Shown here: piece by piece, positions 20,717 through 28,346 of the stretch
How the letters are laid out: each line of letters begins with the position of its first letter
How positions within the stretch are numbered: the first letter of the stretch is position 1
Source of the DNA: an uncultured Saprospiraceae bacterium
Lineage (GTDB): Bacteria; Bacteroidota; Bacteroidia; Chitinophagales; Saprospiraceae
Direction of reading: 5' to 3'
DNA length: 64,000 bases
Assembly (NCBI GenBank): GCA_905480605.1
Contig: CAJQRD010000004.1
Location: forward strand, 1 to 64,000
Position numbers and translations under genes: made by a program
The notes under the pieces: generated by a model
What the model saw: only the letters and a program-made list of their open reading frames with translations
Databases searched by the model: none
What the model was told of the DNA's origin: nothing

Positions 20717-20745
20717 AAGATAGTCCACCTTACATGAACTATCTT
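20717..20745 (+). terminator. Weak hairpin after the membrane protein gene
   Basis: An 8-bp stem (20717-20724 with 20738-20745) with a 13-nt loop and only a short T stretch after it. It is placed as expected for a terminator but is weak. Confidence 0.35.
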
Positions 20746-20772
20746 AAATCAATACTATACTAGAGTAATTGT

Positions 20773-20850
20773 ATGAAAACAAATACAGTTACAATATCAG
20801 AAATGTTTCTTAGGGTTATTGTCCTCATAAAAACACAAATCAGTATTTGA
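20773..20850 (+). CDS. Possible 25-residue peptide upstream of the radical SAM gene
   Basis: An ATG at 20773 opens a 25-codon frame ending in TGA, 53 bp before the twitch radical SAM gene. The peptide has a polar N-terminus (MKTNTVTISEMF) and a hydrophobic C-terminal half with two basic residues. No ribosome site is visible and short frames arise by chance, so it is listed only because radical SAM maturases often sit beside their peptide substrates. Confidence 0.18.
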   Translation: MKTNTVTISEMFLRVIVLIKTQISI

Positions 20851-20903
20851 ATCTATTGTTCTTTTTATGTTCTATTACCGACTTTTTAGTTAATTAGTTA
20901 ACA

Positions 20904-22037
20904 ATGAAAGAGAAGCCATACTGTCTTATGCCATTTTTGCATTTACATATTTCTAGCAATGGAGAGGCTAAAGCATGTTGTGTGGCTAATATTCCTTTTG
21001 GCAATATAAATGACCAAACCAAAGATGAAATTTGGAATGGTGAATCAATCAACAAGCTTCGTTATCAGTTTAAAAAAGGAATTACAGATAAGCGATGTGC
21101 CAACTGCCAAAAATTAGAACAATCAGGTGGAAAAAGTTTAAGACAAGAAACATTTGAAAAATTTGATTATTCCAAACTCGATGAGATTCCTTCTGAACCA
21201 ATATATTTTGACATCCGGTTTTCTAATGTGTGCAATTTTAAATGCAGAACATGCTGGCATGGGGCAAGCTCAAAGTGGTTTTCTGATGCTAAGGCTCTTG
21301 GCTCAACAGTTGGACAGAAAGCTATAATAAAAAATATTAATGACTTTGAAGATTTTATAAATCTGTGGGGTGAGGCGTTGGGAAATGCAGAAGAGTTTTA
21401 CTTTGCTGGTGGAGAACCCTTGGTGACAGAAGAACATTACTTATTGCTTAATTGGTTGATTGAAAATAATGCTACTAATGCCAGATTGAGATACAATACA
21501 AACTTCTCTAAACTCACTTTCAAAAATTATAATGTTTTAGATTTATGGAATCAATTTAAAGAAGTAGAGATACTTGCTAGCATTGATGCAACTCATGACC
21601 TCGGTGAATATATCAGAAAGGAAATGAATTGGAGCGAAATCATAGCCAACAGAGAAAAGATAAGACAGCTTCCTCATGTTAAATTTAAAATATCACCAAC
21701 TATCTCTGTATTTAATGTCCACGATTTCCCAAAATTATATCAAACATGTTTAGAATTGAAAATGATTGATAAGCATGATTTTTATATTAACATTCTACAA
21801 CATCCGTTTTATTATAATATTCAGGCATTGCCGGAAGAGAAGAAAGCTAAAGCTTCAAAAGTACTTTTAGAGTTTATGGCTGAAGAGAAAAACAGTCATT
21901 TGCGAGAAGCCATGCAAGAAATAATTGATTACATGATGGCAGTAGATCGCTCAAATCTATGGCCAAAGTTTTTAGAACAAACAGGTAGAATAGATAAGTT
22001 GAGAGATGAAAATTACGAGACATTGAAGAGTTGTTGA
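20904..22037 (+). CDS. Twitch-domain radical SAM protein
   Basis: 377 residues. An N-terminal SPASM/twitch-like segment carries CLMPFLHLHISSNGEAKACC and ITDKRCANCQKLE, whose cysteines could hold an auxiliary iron-sulfur cluster. The radical SAM core has CNFKCRTC (CxxxCxxC) near residue 112 and the FAGGEPL glycine-rich SAM-binding motif. This order, twitch before core, is typical of the 'twitch domain-containing radical SAM protein' family, whose substrates are unknown. It is not linked to any recognised pathway gene. Its end lies about 100 bp before tyrS, which has its own promoter. Confidence 0.85.
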   Translation: MKEKPYCLMPFLHLHISSNGEAKACCVANIPFGNINDQTKDEIWNGESINKLRYQFKKGITDKRCANCQKLEQSGGKSLRQETFEKFDYSKLDEIPSEPIYFDIRFSNVCNFKCRTCWHGASSKWFSDAKALGSTVGQKAIIKNINDFEDFINLWGEALGNAEEFYFAGGEPLVTEEHYLLLNWLIENNATNARLRYNTNFSKLTFKNYNVLDLWNQFKEVEILASIDATHDLGEYIRKEMNWSEIIANREKIRQLPHVKFKISPTISVFNVHDFPKLYQTCLELKMIDKHDFYINILQHPFYYNIQALPEEKKAKASKVLLEFMAEEKNSHLREAMQEIIDYMMAVDRSNLWPKFLEQTGRIDKLRDENYETLKSC

Positions 22038-22088
22038 CATTTACCTACGTGTAAAACTACGGCAAACAAGGTTGAAGCATTGTTGACA

Positions 22089-22117
22089 TTGAGACCTTGA
22101 GTTTTTTTTTATCTTTG
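22089..22117 (+). promoter_or_regulatory. Bacteroidota promoter of tyrS
   Basis: TTG at 22089-22091, an 18-nt spacer and TATCTTTG at 22110-22117 match the sigma-A-like consensus of the phylum. The box lies 21 nt before the chosen start at 22139. Confidence 0.7.
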
Positions 22118-22138
22118 CCCAAATTAAAAATCAAGCTT

Positions 22139-23416
22139 ATGAATTTCTTTGAAGAGTTAGAATGGAGAACAATGTTACACGATACTATGCCTGGTGCTAA
22201 AGAAGCGACCAATACTGGTATGTGTACTGGATATATTGGATTCGACCCTACAGCACCTTCAATGACAATTGGTAACTACGTTCAAATAATGATTTTGTCT
22301 TTATGGCAGCAATCAGGTCATAGACCAGTGGTTTTAATGGGTGGAGCGACAGGGCGAATAGGTGACCCGTCTGGAAAAGACAAAGAACGTCAACTCAAGA
22401 GTTATGATGAACTAGATAATAACCTTCAACATCAAATCAAGCAGATGGAAAAATTTCTTGATTTTGGTAGTGGAAACAATGGCGCTTTGTTGAGGAACAA
22501 TCTTGATTTTTATAAGGATATGAATGTACTAGACTTTCTACGAAATGTCGGAAAGACACTGACAGTAAATTACATGATGTCAAAGGATTCTGTGAAAAAC
22601 AGATTGGACTCTGGACTGTCATTTACTGAGTTCAGTTACCAATTATTGCAGTCTTATGATTTTCAAGTTTTATATCAACAAGACAATTGTACTTTTCAAA
22701 TGGGAGGATCAGATCAATGGGGTAACATTACTTCAGGTACAGAGTTCATAAGAAGAAATCTTACTGATGCAAAAGCTTATGCCGTTACTTCAAAGTTACT
22801 GGCAAAGTCTGATGGTAAAAAGTTTGGTAAGTCTGAAAAAGGGAATATTTGGTTAGATCCAAACATGACTACACCTTATCAGTTTTACCAATTCTGGATC
22901 AATGCTGACGATGCAGATTTGCCTATGTTTACAAGATACTTCACTATGAAATCCCAAAAGGAAGTTCTTGAAATGGAGAATGATCTCAAGGATGACCAAA
23001 GAAAACTAAAAGAAATATTAGCAGAAGAAATTACAACTAGAGTGCATTCAGCACAAGCCGTGTCAAACGTGAAAGAAGTATCTCAGATAATCTTCAATAA
23101 AAAATTAGACTTCGAAGTCTTAAGTGGAATGGACAAAGATTCATTGAATATGGTGAGTAAAGAAGTTACATCTTTCGATGTTGACAAATCAGTGTTAAGT
23201 AATGGCGTAAAGTTTGAAACATTTGCAACTGAACATTGCCCCATATTTGCATCTTTGAGTGAGTGCAGACGCGCCATAAAAGGAAATGCAATCAGCATCA
23301 ATAAGCAGAAGGTCTCAGATCAGGACTTTTCGCTAAATCATGAGAATTTAATTAAAGGTGAATTCATTATGATAGAGAATGGGAAAAAGAACAAGTTTAT
23401 GGTCAAAGCAAAATAG
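22139..23416 (+). CDS. tyrS: Tyrosyl-tRNA synthetase
   Basis: 425 residues from the ATG at 22139 (MNFFEELEWRTML); an upstream TTG at 22097 lies inside the promoter region and is unlikely. The Rossmann domain has FDPTAP, YQLLQSYDF and GGSDQWGNITSGTEFIRR (tyrosine pocket), then KFGKS as the KMSKS motif. A C-terminal S4-like RNA-binding domain includes ASLSECRRAIKGNAISIN. It charges tRNA-Tyr. Oddity: the HIGH signature reads T43-I44-G45-N46, so both usual histidines are replaced. Confidence 0.94.
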   Translation: MNFFEELEWRTMLHDTMPGAKEATNTGMCTGYIGFDPTAPSMTIGNYVQIMILSLWQQSGHRPVVLMGGATGRIGDPSGKDKERQLKSYDELDNNLQHQIKQMEKFLDFGSGNNGALLRNNLDFYKDMNVLDFLRNVGKTLTVNYMMSKDSVKNRLDSGLSFTEFSYQLLQSYDFQVLYQQDNCTFQMGGSDQWGNITSGTEFIRRNLTDAKAYAVTSKLLAKSDGKKFGKSEKGNIWLDPNMTTPYQFYQFWINADDADLPMFTRYFTMKSQKEVLEMENDLKDDQRKLKEILAEEITTRVHSAQAVSNVKEVSQIIFNKKLDFEVLSGMDKDSLNMVSKEVTSFDVDKSVLSNGVKFETFATEHCPIFASLSECRRAIKGNAISINKQKVSDQDFSLNHENLIKGEFIMIENGKKNKFMVKAK

Positions 23417-23422
23417 GAAATG

Positions 23423-23460
23423 AATAATTCAGAATTATGAATTCATAATTCTGAATTATT
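23423..23460. terminator. 38-bp perfect palindrome between convergent tyrS and msrB
   Basis: The two 19-bp arms are perfectly complementary and meet at GAATTC. The palindrome starts six bases after the tyrS stop, covers the msrB stop codon and is followed by a T-run on the plus side, so it probably ends both genes. Within it, units of pattern NNNAATT repeat every 7 nt, as in the heptad arrays elsewhere in the window. Confidence 0.7.
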
Positions 23461-23962
23461 TTTCTGTTGCAACTTCTTTTCGCTTTACGAAATCCAATGA
23501 AGCAGAATTAATACAATACCTCAATCCAGTAGGCTTAGGTCCATCAGGAAACACATGACCCAAATGCCCATTACATCGAGCGCAGTGAACCTCAGTACGT
23601 GCATAGCCTAATAAGTGATCTGTATCTTCTTCAACGTTATCCTTGTTGATTGGCTCGTAGTAACTTGGCCAGCCTGTACCTGATTTGTATTTGGTTTGTG
23701 AATCAAACAATGGTAATTGACATCCTCTACAGGTAAAAACACCATCTCCTTTATAATCCCATAGATCACCAGAAAATGCTCTTTCAGTACCTGCTTTTCT
23801 TAAAACCCGATATTCTAACGGTTCTAGCTCCGCTTGCCATTCTGCATCAGACTTCTCTATTTTTACAACCGAAGAACTCTCTTTTTGTGCCTTAAGCTGA
23901 CCAGATTTTTGAGTACAAGAAAAAAGGCTGATACCCAAAATAAGTAAAAATAAAGTTCTCAT
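23456..23962 (-). CDS. msrB: Lipoprotein peptide-methionine (R)-S-oxide reductase
   Basis: 168 residues. The lipobox Cys16 (SLFSC) predicts membrane anchoring in the periplasm. The MsrB domain covers residues 42-163: zinc-binding pairs C78/C81 (TCRGC) and C127/C130 (HCARC), the conserved SGTGWPSYYEP, and the catalytic Cys150 in LRYCINSASLDF. It reduces methionine-R-sulfoxide in exported proteins. Single gene, convergent with tyrS. Confidence 0.93.
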   Translation of the reverse strand: MRTLFLLILGISLFSCTQKSGQLKAQKESSSVVKIEKSDAEWQAELEPLEYRVLRKAGTERAFSGDLWDYKGDGVFTCRGCQLPLFDSQTKYKSGTGWPSYYEPINKDNVEEDTDHLLGYARTEVHCARCNGHLGHVFPDGPKPTGLRYCINSASLDFVKRKEVATEK

Positions 23963-24042
23963 AATTTGTTGTTTTATGTGATAACCTCTTTTAAATTAAA
24001 ATGTTCAAATTGTATTCAACATTCTCTGAACAAAATCATAAG

Positions 24043-24115
24043 CTCAAACCTCTGATTCCTGCCCTCTGATTCCAGACCCCTAACTCCAGACCCCTATCCC
24101 CAGACCCCTAACTCC
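24043..24115 (-). repeat. G-rich heptad array behind xseB, possible G-quadruplex
   Basis: On the minus strand, ten consecutive 7-nt units (AGTTAGG, GGTCTGG, GGATAGG, AATCAGA and similar) start two bases after the xseB TGA. Four G4 tracts complement 24077-24080, 24091-24094, 24098-24101 and 24105-24108, with loops of 3, 3 and 10 nt. This would be a quadruplex in the xseAB transcript. It is strikingly GC-rich for this genome. Confidence 0.75.
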
Positions 24116-24301
24116 TCACTCATTAATAGAATCAATTTCCTCTTCTATTGATCTCAACTTCGATTTGCAAACAGCAACCAATTCTTTTGCTGTTTTTAAT
24201 TTATCGCTCAATTTATCAATATTTGTTTCTTCGTTTTGCAATTCGTGAAGTATGTTCTGCAGTTCTTCATATGCCTTATCAAAACTTATCTTTTTAGCCA
24301 T
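24116..24301 (-). CDS. xseB: Exodeoxyribonuclease VII small subunit
   Basis: 61 residues, all helical, matching XseB in length and sequence (SFDKAYEELQNILHELQNEE, then a second helix with the LKTAKELVAVCKSKL pattern). The ATG at 24301 is preferred over a TTG at 24322, which directly follows the xseA stop. Several small subunits bind the coiled-coil arm of XseA to form exonuclease VII, which degrades single-stranded DNA into oligonucleotides. Co-transcribed with xseA. Confidence 0.9.
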   Translation of the reverse strand: MAKKISFDKAYEELQNILHELQNEETNIDKLSDKLKTAKELVAVCKSKLRSIEEEIDSINE

Positions 24302-24322
24302 TTTATTATTTTTATTTATCAA

Positions 24323-25537
24323 TTATAAATCAACAGAACCATCATAGAATTCTATTGAGATTGAGCTTTTATCTTTTTTTAATTTGTCTTTTCTGCTTAT
24401 ATATTTTCCGTTTTGTTTCACCAATGAAAATCCACGTTTCATTACATTTTTTGGTTCCAGAACTTCTATAATTTTTTCTATGTTGATGAGTGATTGGGCC
24501 TTCGATTTTAGAGTGTCAGAAATCTTTGAAAAGATATCGCTTTCTAGTTTCTCAAGATTCAGTTTTTTACTATTAAGTATCAAAGACGGAGTGCTTTTTA
24601 ACTGCTCTTCAAACCTTGCCAATTCAGATTTTTTATCATCAAGAATGTTTGCTGTTTTTTGACTGATGAGTTGTAATAAATAATCAATTTCGGATTCAAA
24701 CCTCGTGTTGTGATCCAATATAAAATTTGCAACAGCAGTAGGCGTTTTTAAAACCTGATTTGAAACGATGTCACAAACTGTTTGATCAATATCATGACCA
24801 ATTCCAGTGAAAACGGGAATGTCACAGTTTGCAATCTCAAATGCAATGTTATAATTATCGAATGCTGCCAAATCTAGTTTCGATCCACCACCTCTAATGA
24901 TAGCAATGATATCATAATTACCTTCTTGTGCAGACCGCAAAGCATCAACAACTTCTCTCTCAGTTTTTTGTCCCTGCATTGCCGCAGGAAAAAGGTCAAT
25001 ATCGAAGTGATAATCATAGGCATTTTCAAGAATCTGATTTACAAAATCTTGGTAGCCGGCCGCTGTTTCAGAAGAGATAACAGCAACCCTTTTAATAACA
25101 GTTGGTAATTTATGCTGGCCATTCCTATCTAATAAACCTTTGGACCTAAGTTGCTCAATTACCTTTTGTCTATTCAATTCAAATTGACCAAAAGTGAATG
25201 CTGGGTCAATATCTATGATATTAAGACTCATGCCATAGCGCTCACTAAATTCAATATTGACTTTTAGTTTAACTTTGACACCTTCTGATAGTATCGAATC
25301 TGTGAGTTTATCCAATTTCTTTTTAATAAACAGAAACTGTCTGTACCATAAAGTGGCAGCACTTTTAGCGACAATTTGATCATTGTCTTCAGATTTTTCA
25401 ATAAGGTCTAAGTAAAGGTTGCCTCTGGAATTTGAGACTTGATTGATTTCGCATTCGACCCAAATGGGTTCTTCGAAATTAAGGGCAAGAACCCTTTTAA
25501 TATATTGATTGACTTCAAAAAGAGAATAAGCTTCCAA
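24323..25537 (-). CDS. xseA: Exodeoxyribonuclease VII large subunit
   Basis: 404 residues. An N-terminal OB fold (about 1-105) is followed by the catalytic domain with RVAVISSETAAGYQDF, IIRGGGSKLDLAAFDN and FTGIGHDIDQTVCDIVS, then a helical coiled-coil arm (275-370). A short C-terminal segment includes MKRGFSLV. The arm is shorter than in E. coli XseA, as is usual in Bacteroidota. It forms the nuclease with XseB and acts in mismatch repair and recombination. Confidence 0.94.
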   Translation of the reverse strand: MEAYSLFEVNQYIKRVLALNFEEPIWVECEINQVSNSRGNLYLDLIEKSEDNDQIVAKSAATLWYRQFLFIKKKLDKLTDSILSEGVKVKLKVNIEFSERYGMSLNIIDIDPAFTFGQFELNRQKVIEQLRSKGLLDRNGQHKLPTVIKRVAVISSETAAGYQDFVNQILENAYDYHFDIDLFPAAMQGQKTEREVVDALRSAQEGNYDIIAIIRGGGSKLDLAAFDNYNIAFEIANCDIPVFTGIGHDIDQTVCDIVSNQVLKTPTAVANFILDHNTRFESEIDYLLQLISQKTANILDDKKSELARFEEQLKSTPSLILNSKKLNLEKLESDIFSKISDTLKSKAQSLINIEKIIEVLEPKNVMKRGFSLVKQNGKYISRKDKLKKDKSSISIEFYDGSVDL

Positions 25538-25587
25538 ATTTAGAATTTTGCTCTAAAATAGGAAGCTTATTTTACTTTATATTGTTT

Positions 25588-26610
25588 TTAGCGTATAGCG
25601 TTAATATTAGTTAGTGTTATGGTTAATTTACCACATTCTTGTTCTGGGGCATTTCTTTTTGGTTCGTATTCATAACCATATATCCCACTTAATACAGCTT
25701 TTAATTTTCGTGAATCCATTATAGCTGTAGTCTCAGACTCTACTATTTCTGCATATGAAACCTTACCAGATCTGGCAATACAAACCTTAGCCACAATTTT
25801 CTTGTTGGCTTGGTTCTCAAAACCAGCATTAAGAACACCTTTAATATTTCTTTTAATTACTTTTCTGCCAAAAATACCATTTCCAGTTCCATCATACTGC
25901 CCTTTACCAGCACCGCCAGTTCCAGATCCACTGTCACCATCGTTTCCAGACTTATCTGCTCCTGCACCAGTTCCTTTAGAACCTTCACCTGTTCCACCTT
26001 TCGATCCGTCACTTCTAGATGGGTCGCCTTTAGGGTTTCCTTGATCATCAGATCCACCACTTTTGAATACATCTAAGATTTTTCCAATTTTATCCTTAAC
26101 TGATTCCTTTGCAGGTTCAGGGGCTGGATCTTCTTCAACTGGTACTTCAGCTTCTATGGGATCTGGAATTTGTTGAGGTTCTAAGTCATCAAATTCTATT
26201 TCTTCTTCTGCCGCAGTTACATCAGTTTCATCTTCCACGGTAGTTTCAGATATTACTGGATCTGTTGGAGTTGGAGGTGTGGGTACGACCTTAGGTAATT
26301 TAACATCAGGGCGTTTGTTTTCAATAGTCTTAGTTTGCTGATCTTTAATCTCCGCAGGTTTATCTGCTTTTTCTCTTGCCTTGCCTTCTGTTTCCGCGCC
26401 TTTGTTAGAATTACTAGCTTCCTTCATTTCCTCTAATTTGGGAGGAACAATCTCTTCAAAGTTGATGGCAACCGCATATTGTTTCTCTGCCGTTTTTTCG
26501 TAATTGCATGTTGTGAAAAATGCAATAAGAATAATTAGCGCGTGTATAATAAACGACACTCTGGTACCTTTTCTTCTATGGTCTCTTTCAATAGCTAATT
26601 CGTTACTCAT
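25588..26610 (-). CDS. TonB-like energy transducer protein
   Basis: 340 residues. A short basic cytoplasmic end (ERDHRRKG) leads to one membrane segment (VSFIIHALIILIAFFTTC). A long periplasmic linker follows (about 45-240), rich in Glu, Pro and Lys, then Gly/Ser/Asp (GTGAGADKSGNDGDSGSG). A small C-terminal TonB/TolA-like domain includes KKIVAKVCIARSGKVSYAEI. Two cysteines in that domain could pair. The layout is that of TonB, which passes proton-motive force to outer-membrane receptors, but no exbB or exbD lies next to it. It may serve a complex encoded elsewhere. Confidence 0.75.
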   Translation of the reverse strand: MSNELAIERDHRRKGTRVSFIIHALIILIAFFTTCNYEKTAEKQYAVAINFEEIVPPKLEEMKEASNSNKGAETEGKAREKADKPAEIKDQQTKTIENKRPDVKLPKVVPTPPTPTDPVISETTVEDETDVTAAEEEIEFDDLEPQQIPDPIEAEVPVEEDPAPEPAKESVKDKIGKILDVFKSGGSDDQGNPKGDPSRSDGSKGGTGEGSKGTGAGADKSGNDGDSGSGTGGAGKGQYDGTGNGIFGRKVIKRNIKGVLNAGFENQANKKIVAKVCIARSGKVSYAEIVESETTAIMDSRKLKAVLSGIYGYEYEPKRNAPEQECGKLTITLTNINAIR

Positions 26611-26924
26611 ATATTTTGCTTTATTACAAGACGGTTGTCGAACTTATTAAACTGTTAAGATGCCTTTAAAATTTTAAGGTATAAGCTTAATATTTTCAAA
26701 AATCTTCATTCTTGGTAAATTATTGCAATAAATGCACCATATCATAGAATGAAAAGCTAAAATCATCTTATTTATTGATTTATAAAAATATTTTAGTTTA
26801 AATTCTAAAATACATTTGATTTTACTAAGTTTTTCAATATTTCTATTTTGAATGTAAAGGTTAACCCAAACCAAAAGAACATCGACTTTTGAAAATTCCA
26901 TTATCTTCGCAAAAACTATAATTC
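26611..26924. other. AT-rich divergent intergenic region
   Basis: A 314-bp spacer between the divergent TonB-like and dapF genes. It is very AT-rich. A 75-codon minus-strand frame (26674-26901) shows no recognisable protein features. TATCTTCG at 26901-26908 is one base off the promoter box and may drive dapF. Confidence 0.5.
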
Positions 26925-27695
26925 TTGAAGTTTTCTAAATATCACGGAACAGGTAATGATTTTATAATGATAGATGGCTTAAGCCAATACGTCGATTATA
27001 AATTGCTTTCCAAGGACTTTGTGGCGTTATTATGTCATAGGCGTTTTGGCATAGGTGCAGATGGTTTGATAGTTCTTGAAAGATCTGAGAATTATGACTT
27101 CAGAATGGTCTATTACAACTCAGATGGAAATGAAAGTACGATGTGCGGAAATGGTGCCAGATGCTTGGTCCAGTTTGCGTCGGATTTAGGATATATAAAA
27201 GGCAATTGCACCTTTGAAGCCATTGATGGGAAACACGAGGGTAAAGTTGATGAATTGGTCTCTGTAAAAATGATAGATGTAGATGAAATAAATGATTTCA
27301 ATGGAGACTTTGTAGTTGATACTGGCTCGCCTCACTATGTTAAGTTTGTAAATGATGTCAATAAAGACAGCTTCGTTTCGGATGCCAAAGCAATAAGACA
27401 TAATGAGACTTTTGACAAGGAAGGAATTAACGTCAATTTTATAAATAAGATTGGTAATAAAATTCATATCAGAACCTTTGAACGAGGCGTTGAAGATGAA
27501 ACATATTCTTGTGGAACAGGTGTTGTGGCAGCCTCAATTGTTGCATCAGAAAAATATCCAGATCTTAATAAAAATATTGAAGTAATTGCCAAAGGAGGTA
27601 ACCTAAGCGTATCGTTTGAGAAAAATGCAGAAAGTTATCAGGAAATTTGGTTAACTGGACCAGCAGTAAAAGTGTTTGATGGTGATTTTAAATGA
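26925..27695 (+). CDS. dapF: Diaminopimelate epimerase
   Basis: 256 residues. The two active-site cysteines are readable: Cys74 in MCGNGARC and Cys196 in TYSCGTGVVAAS, plus the FSKYHGTGNDFIMID start and DTGSPHYV. It interconverts LL- and meso-diaminopimelate for lysine and peptidoglycan synthesis without a cofactor. The start codon is TTG, because no ATG lies in frame near the conserved N-terminus KFSKYHGTGNDF. The stop codon TGA is part of the first unit of a heptad array. Confidence 0.95.
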   Translation: MKFSKYHGTGNDFIMIDGLSQYVDYKLLSKDFVALLCHRRFGIGADGLIVLERSENYDFRMVYYNSDGNESTMCGNGARCLVQFASDLGYIKGNCTFEAIDGKHEGKVDELVSVKMIDVDEINDFNGDFVVDTGSPHYVKFVNDVNKDSFVSDAKAIRHNETFDKEGINVNFINKIGNKIHIRTFERGVEDETYSCGTGVVAASIVASEKYPDLNKNIEVIAKGGNLSVSFEKNAESYQEIWLTGPAVKVFDGDFK

Positions 27696-27727
27696 TTAAT
27701 AGGTAATAATTAATATGTAATAATTAT
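27693..27727 (+). repeat. Heptad array after dapF
   Basis: Five perfect 7-nt steps (TGATTAA, TAGGTAA, TAATTAA, TATGTAA, TAATTAT) on the plus strand. The dapF stop codon forms the first three bases. Confidence 0.7.
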
Positions 27728-27799
27728 CGAGACTCCATGATGAGCAATTCGCTATGTTGTAAAAGCTTGCGAATGATTCAAGTATTGATCACCTGTACT

Positions 27800-27897
27800 A
27801 ATCTCTATTTCTAATCTCTGACCTCTAATCTCTTAATCCAAAATTCAAAATTTCGAATAATCATTAATCATTCCTTATTAATCAATAATTACCTAAT
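27800..27897 (-). repeat. Long heptad array after the TPR gene
   Basis: On the minus strand about 13 units of 7 nt run from the TPR gene stop (TAG, inside GATTAGG). Early units are of the TGATTAA type. Later ones drift to TTTGAAT/TTTGGAT and TTAGAGG/TCAGAGA while holding the 7-nt phase. Confidence 0.65.
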
Positions 27898-28216
27898 CCT
27901 CCATCTCATAATTCATCTTAGCATTGTTCAGTTCTGAAAGAGCGTGGAAGTCTCTTAACTTTTTCGCAAGTGCTAATCCTTCATCATAAGTCGTCAATGC
28001 GAGCTCTCTTTTCTCTAATTCTTCATATAATTTGGCCAAATGGTAGTAAAGTCCAATATAATCAGGATCTTTCTGCTTTAATTCTAAATAAAACTCGAGA
28101 GCTTTGTCGAATCTTTCGAAATTTTCATATTCCTTTGCAACCGCAAAAATGATGAAAGAATCAGAACCTTCTGAATTATAAAATTCTAATAGTTTATTAA
28201 GTCTAGATTCATTCAT
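27893..28216 (-). CDS. TPR repeat protein
   Basis: 107 residues, almost entirely helical. Two to three TPR units are visible: FIIFAVAKEYENFERFDKAL, YIGLYYHLAKLYEELEKREL and ALTTYDEGLALAKKLRDFHA, with the small/large residue spacing of the motif. No signal peptide, so cytoplasmic; probably a protein-interaction module. The gene stands alone and is divergent from etfB. Partner unknown. Confidence 0.8.
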   Translation of the reverse strand: MNESRLNKLLEFYNSEGSDSFIIFAVAKEYENFERFDKALEFYLELKQKDPDYIGLYYHLAKLYEELEKRELALTTYDEGLALAKKLRDFHALSELNNAKMNYEMED

Positions 28217-28257
28217 GTTTAAAAATTATACTCTGAGTTAAATTATTGAATTTTGAT

Positions 28258-28265
28258 TATATTTG
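28258..28265 (+). promoter_or_regulatory. TATATTTG promoter box upstream of etfB
   Basis: A perfect TAnnTTTG box 81 bp before the etfB start, without a well-spaced TTG. It lies in the divergent spacer shared with the TPR gene. Confidence 0.4.
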
Positions 28266-28346
28266 TAGCGAATTCATATTTCAATTGAATTCATTGAACT
28301 TTACAAAGATTCAACTATTTATTAGAAAGAAAAACTATATAAAAGA

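Noticed and set aside
24043-24115. C-rich tandem repeat as a CRISPR remnant
   Set aside because: Units are 7 nt with no spacers and no cas genes in the window; the pattern matches the heptad arrays.
26674-26901. 75-codon minus-strand frame in the TonB-like/dapF spacer
   Set aside because: No signal, domain or ribosome site; it overlaps the probable dapF promoter and the composition is that of AT-rich spacer.
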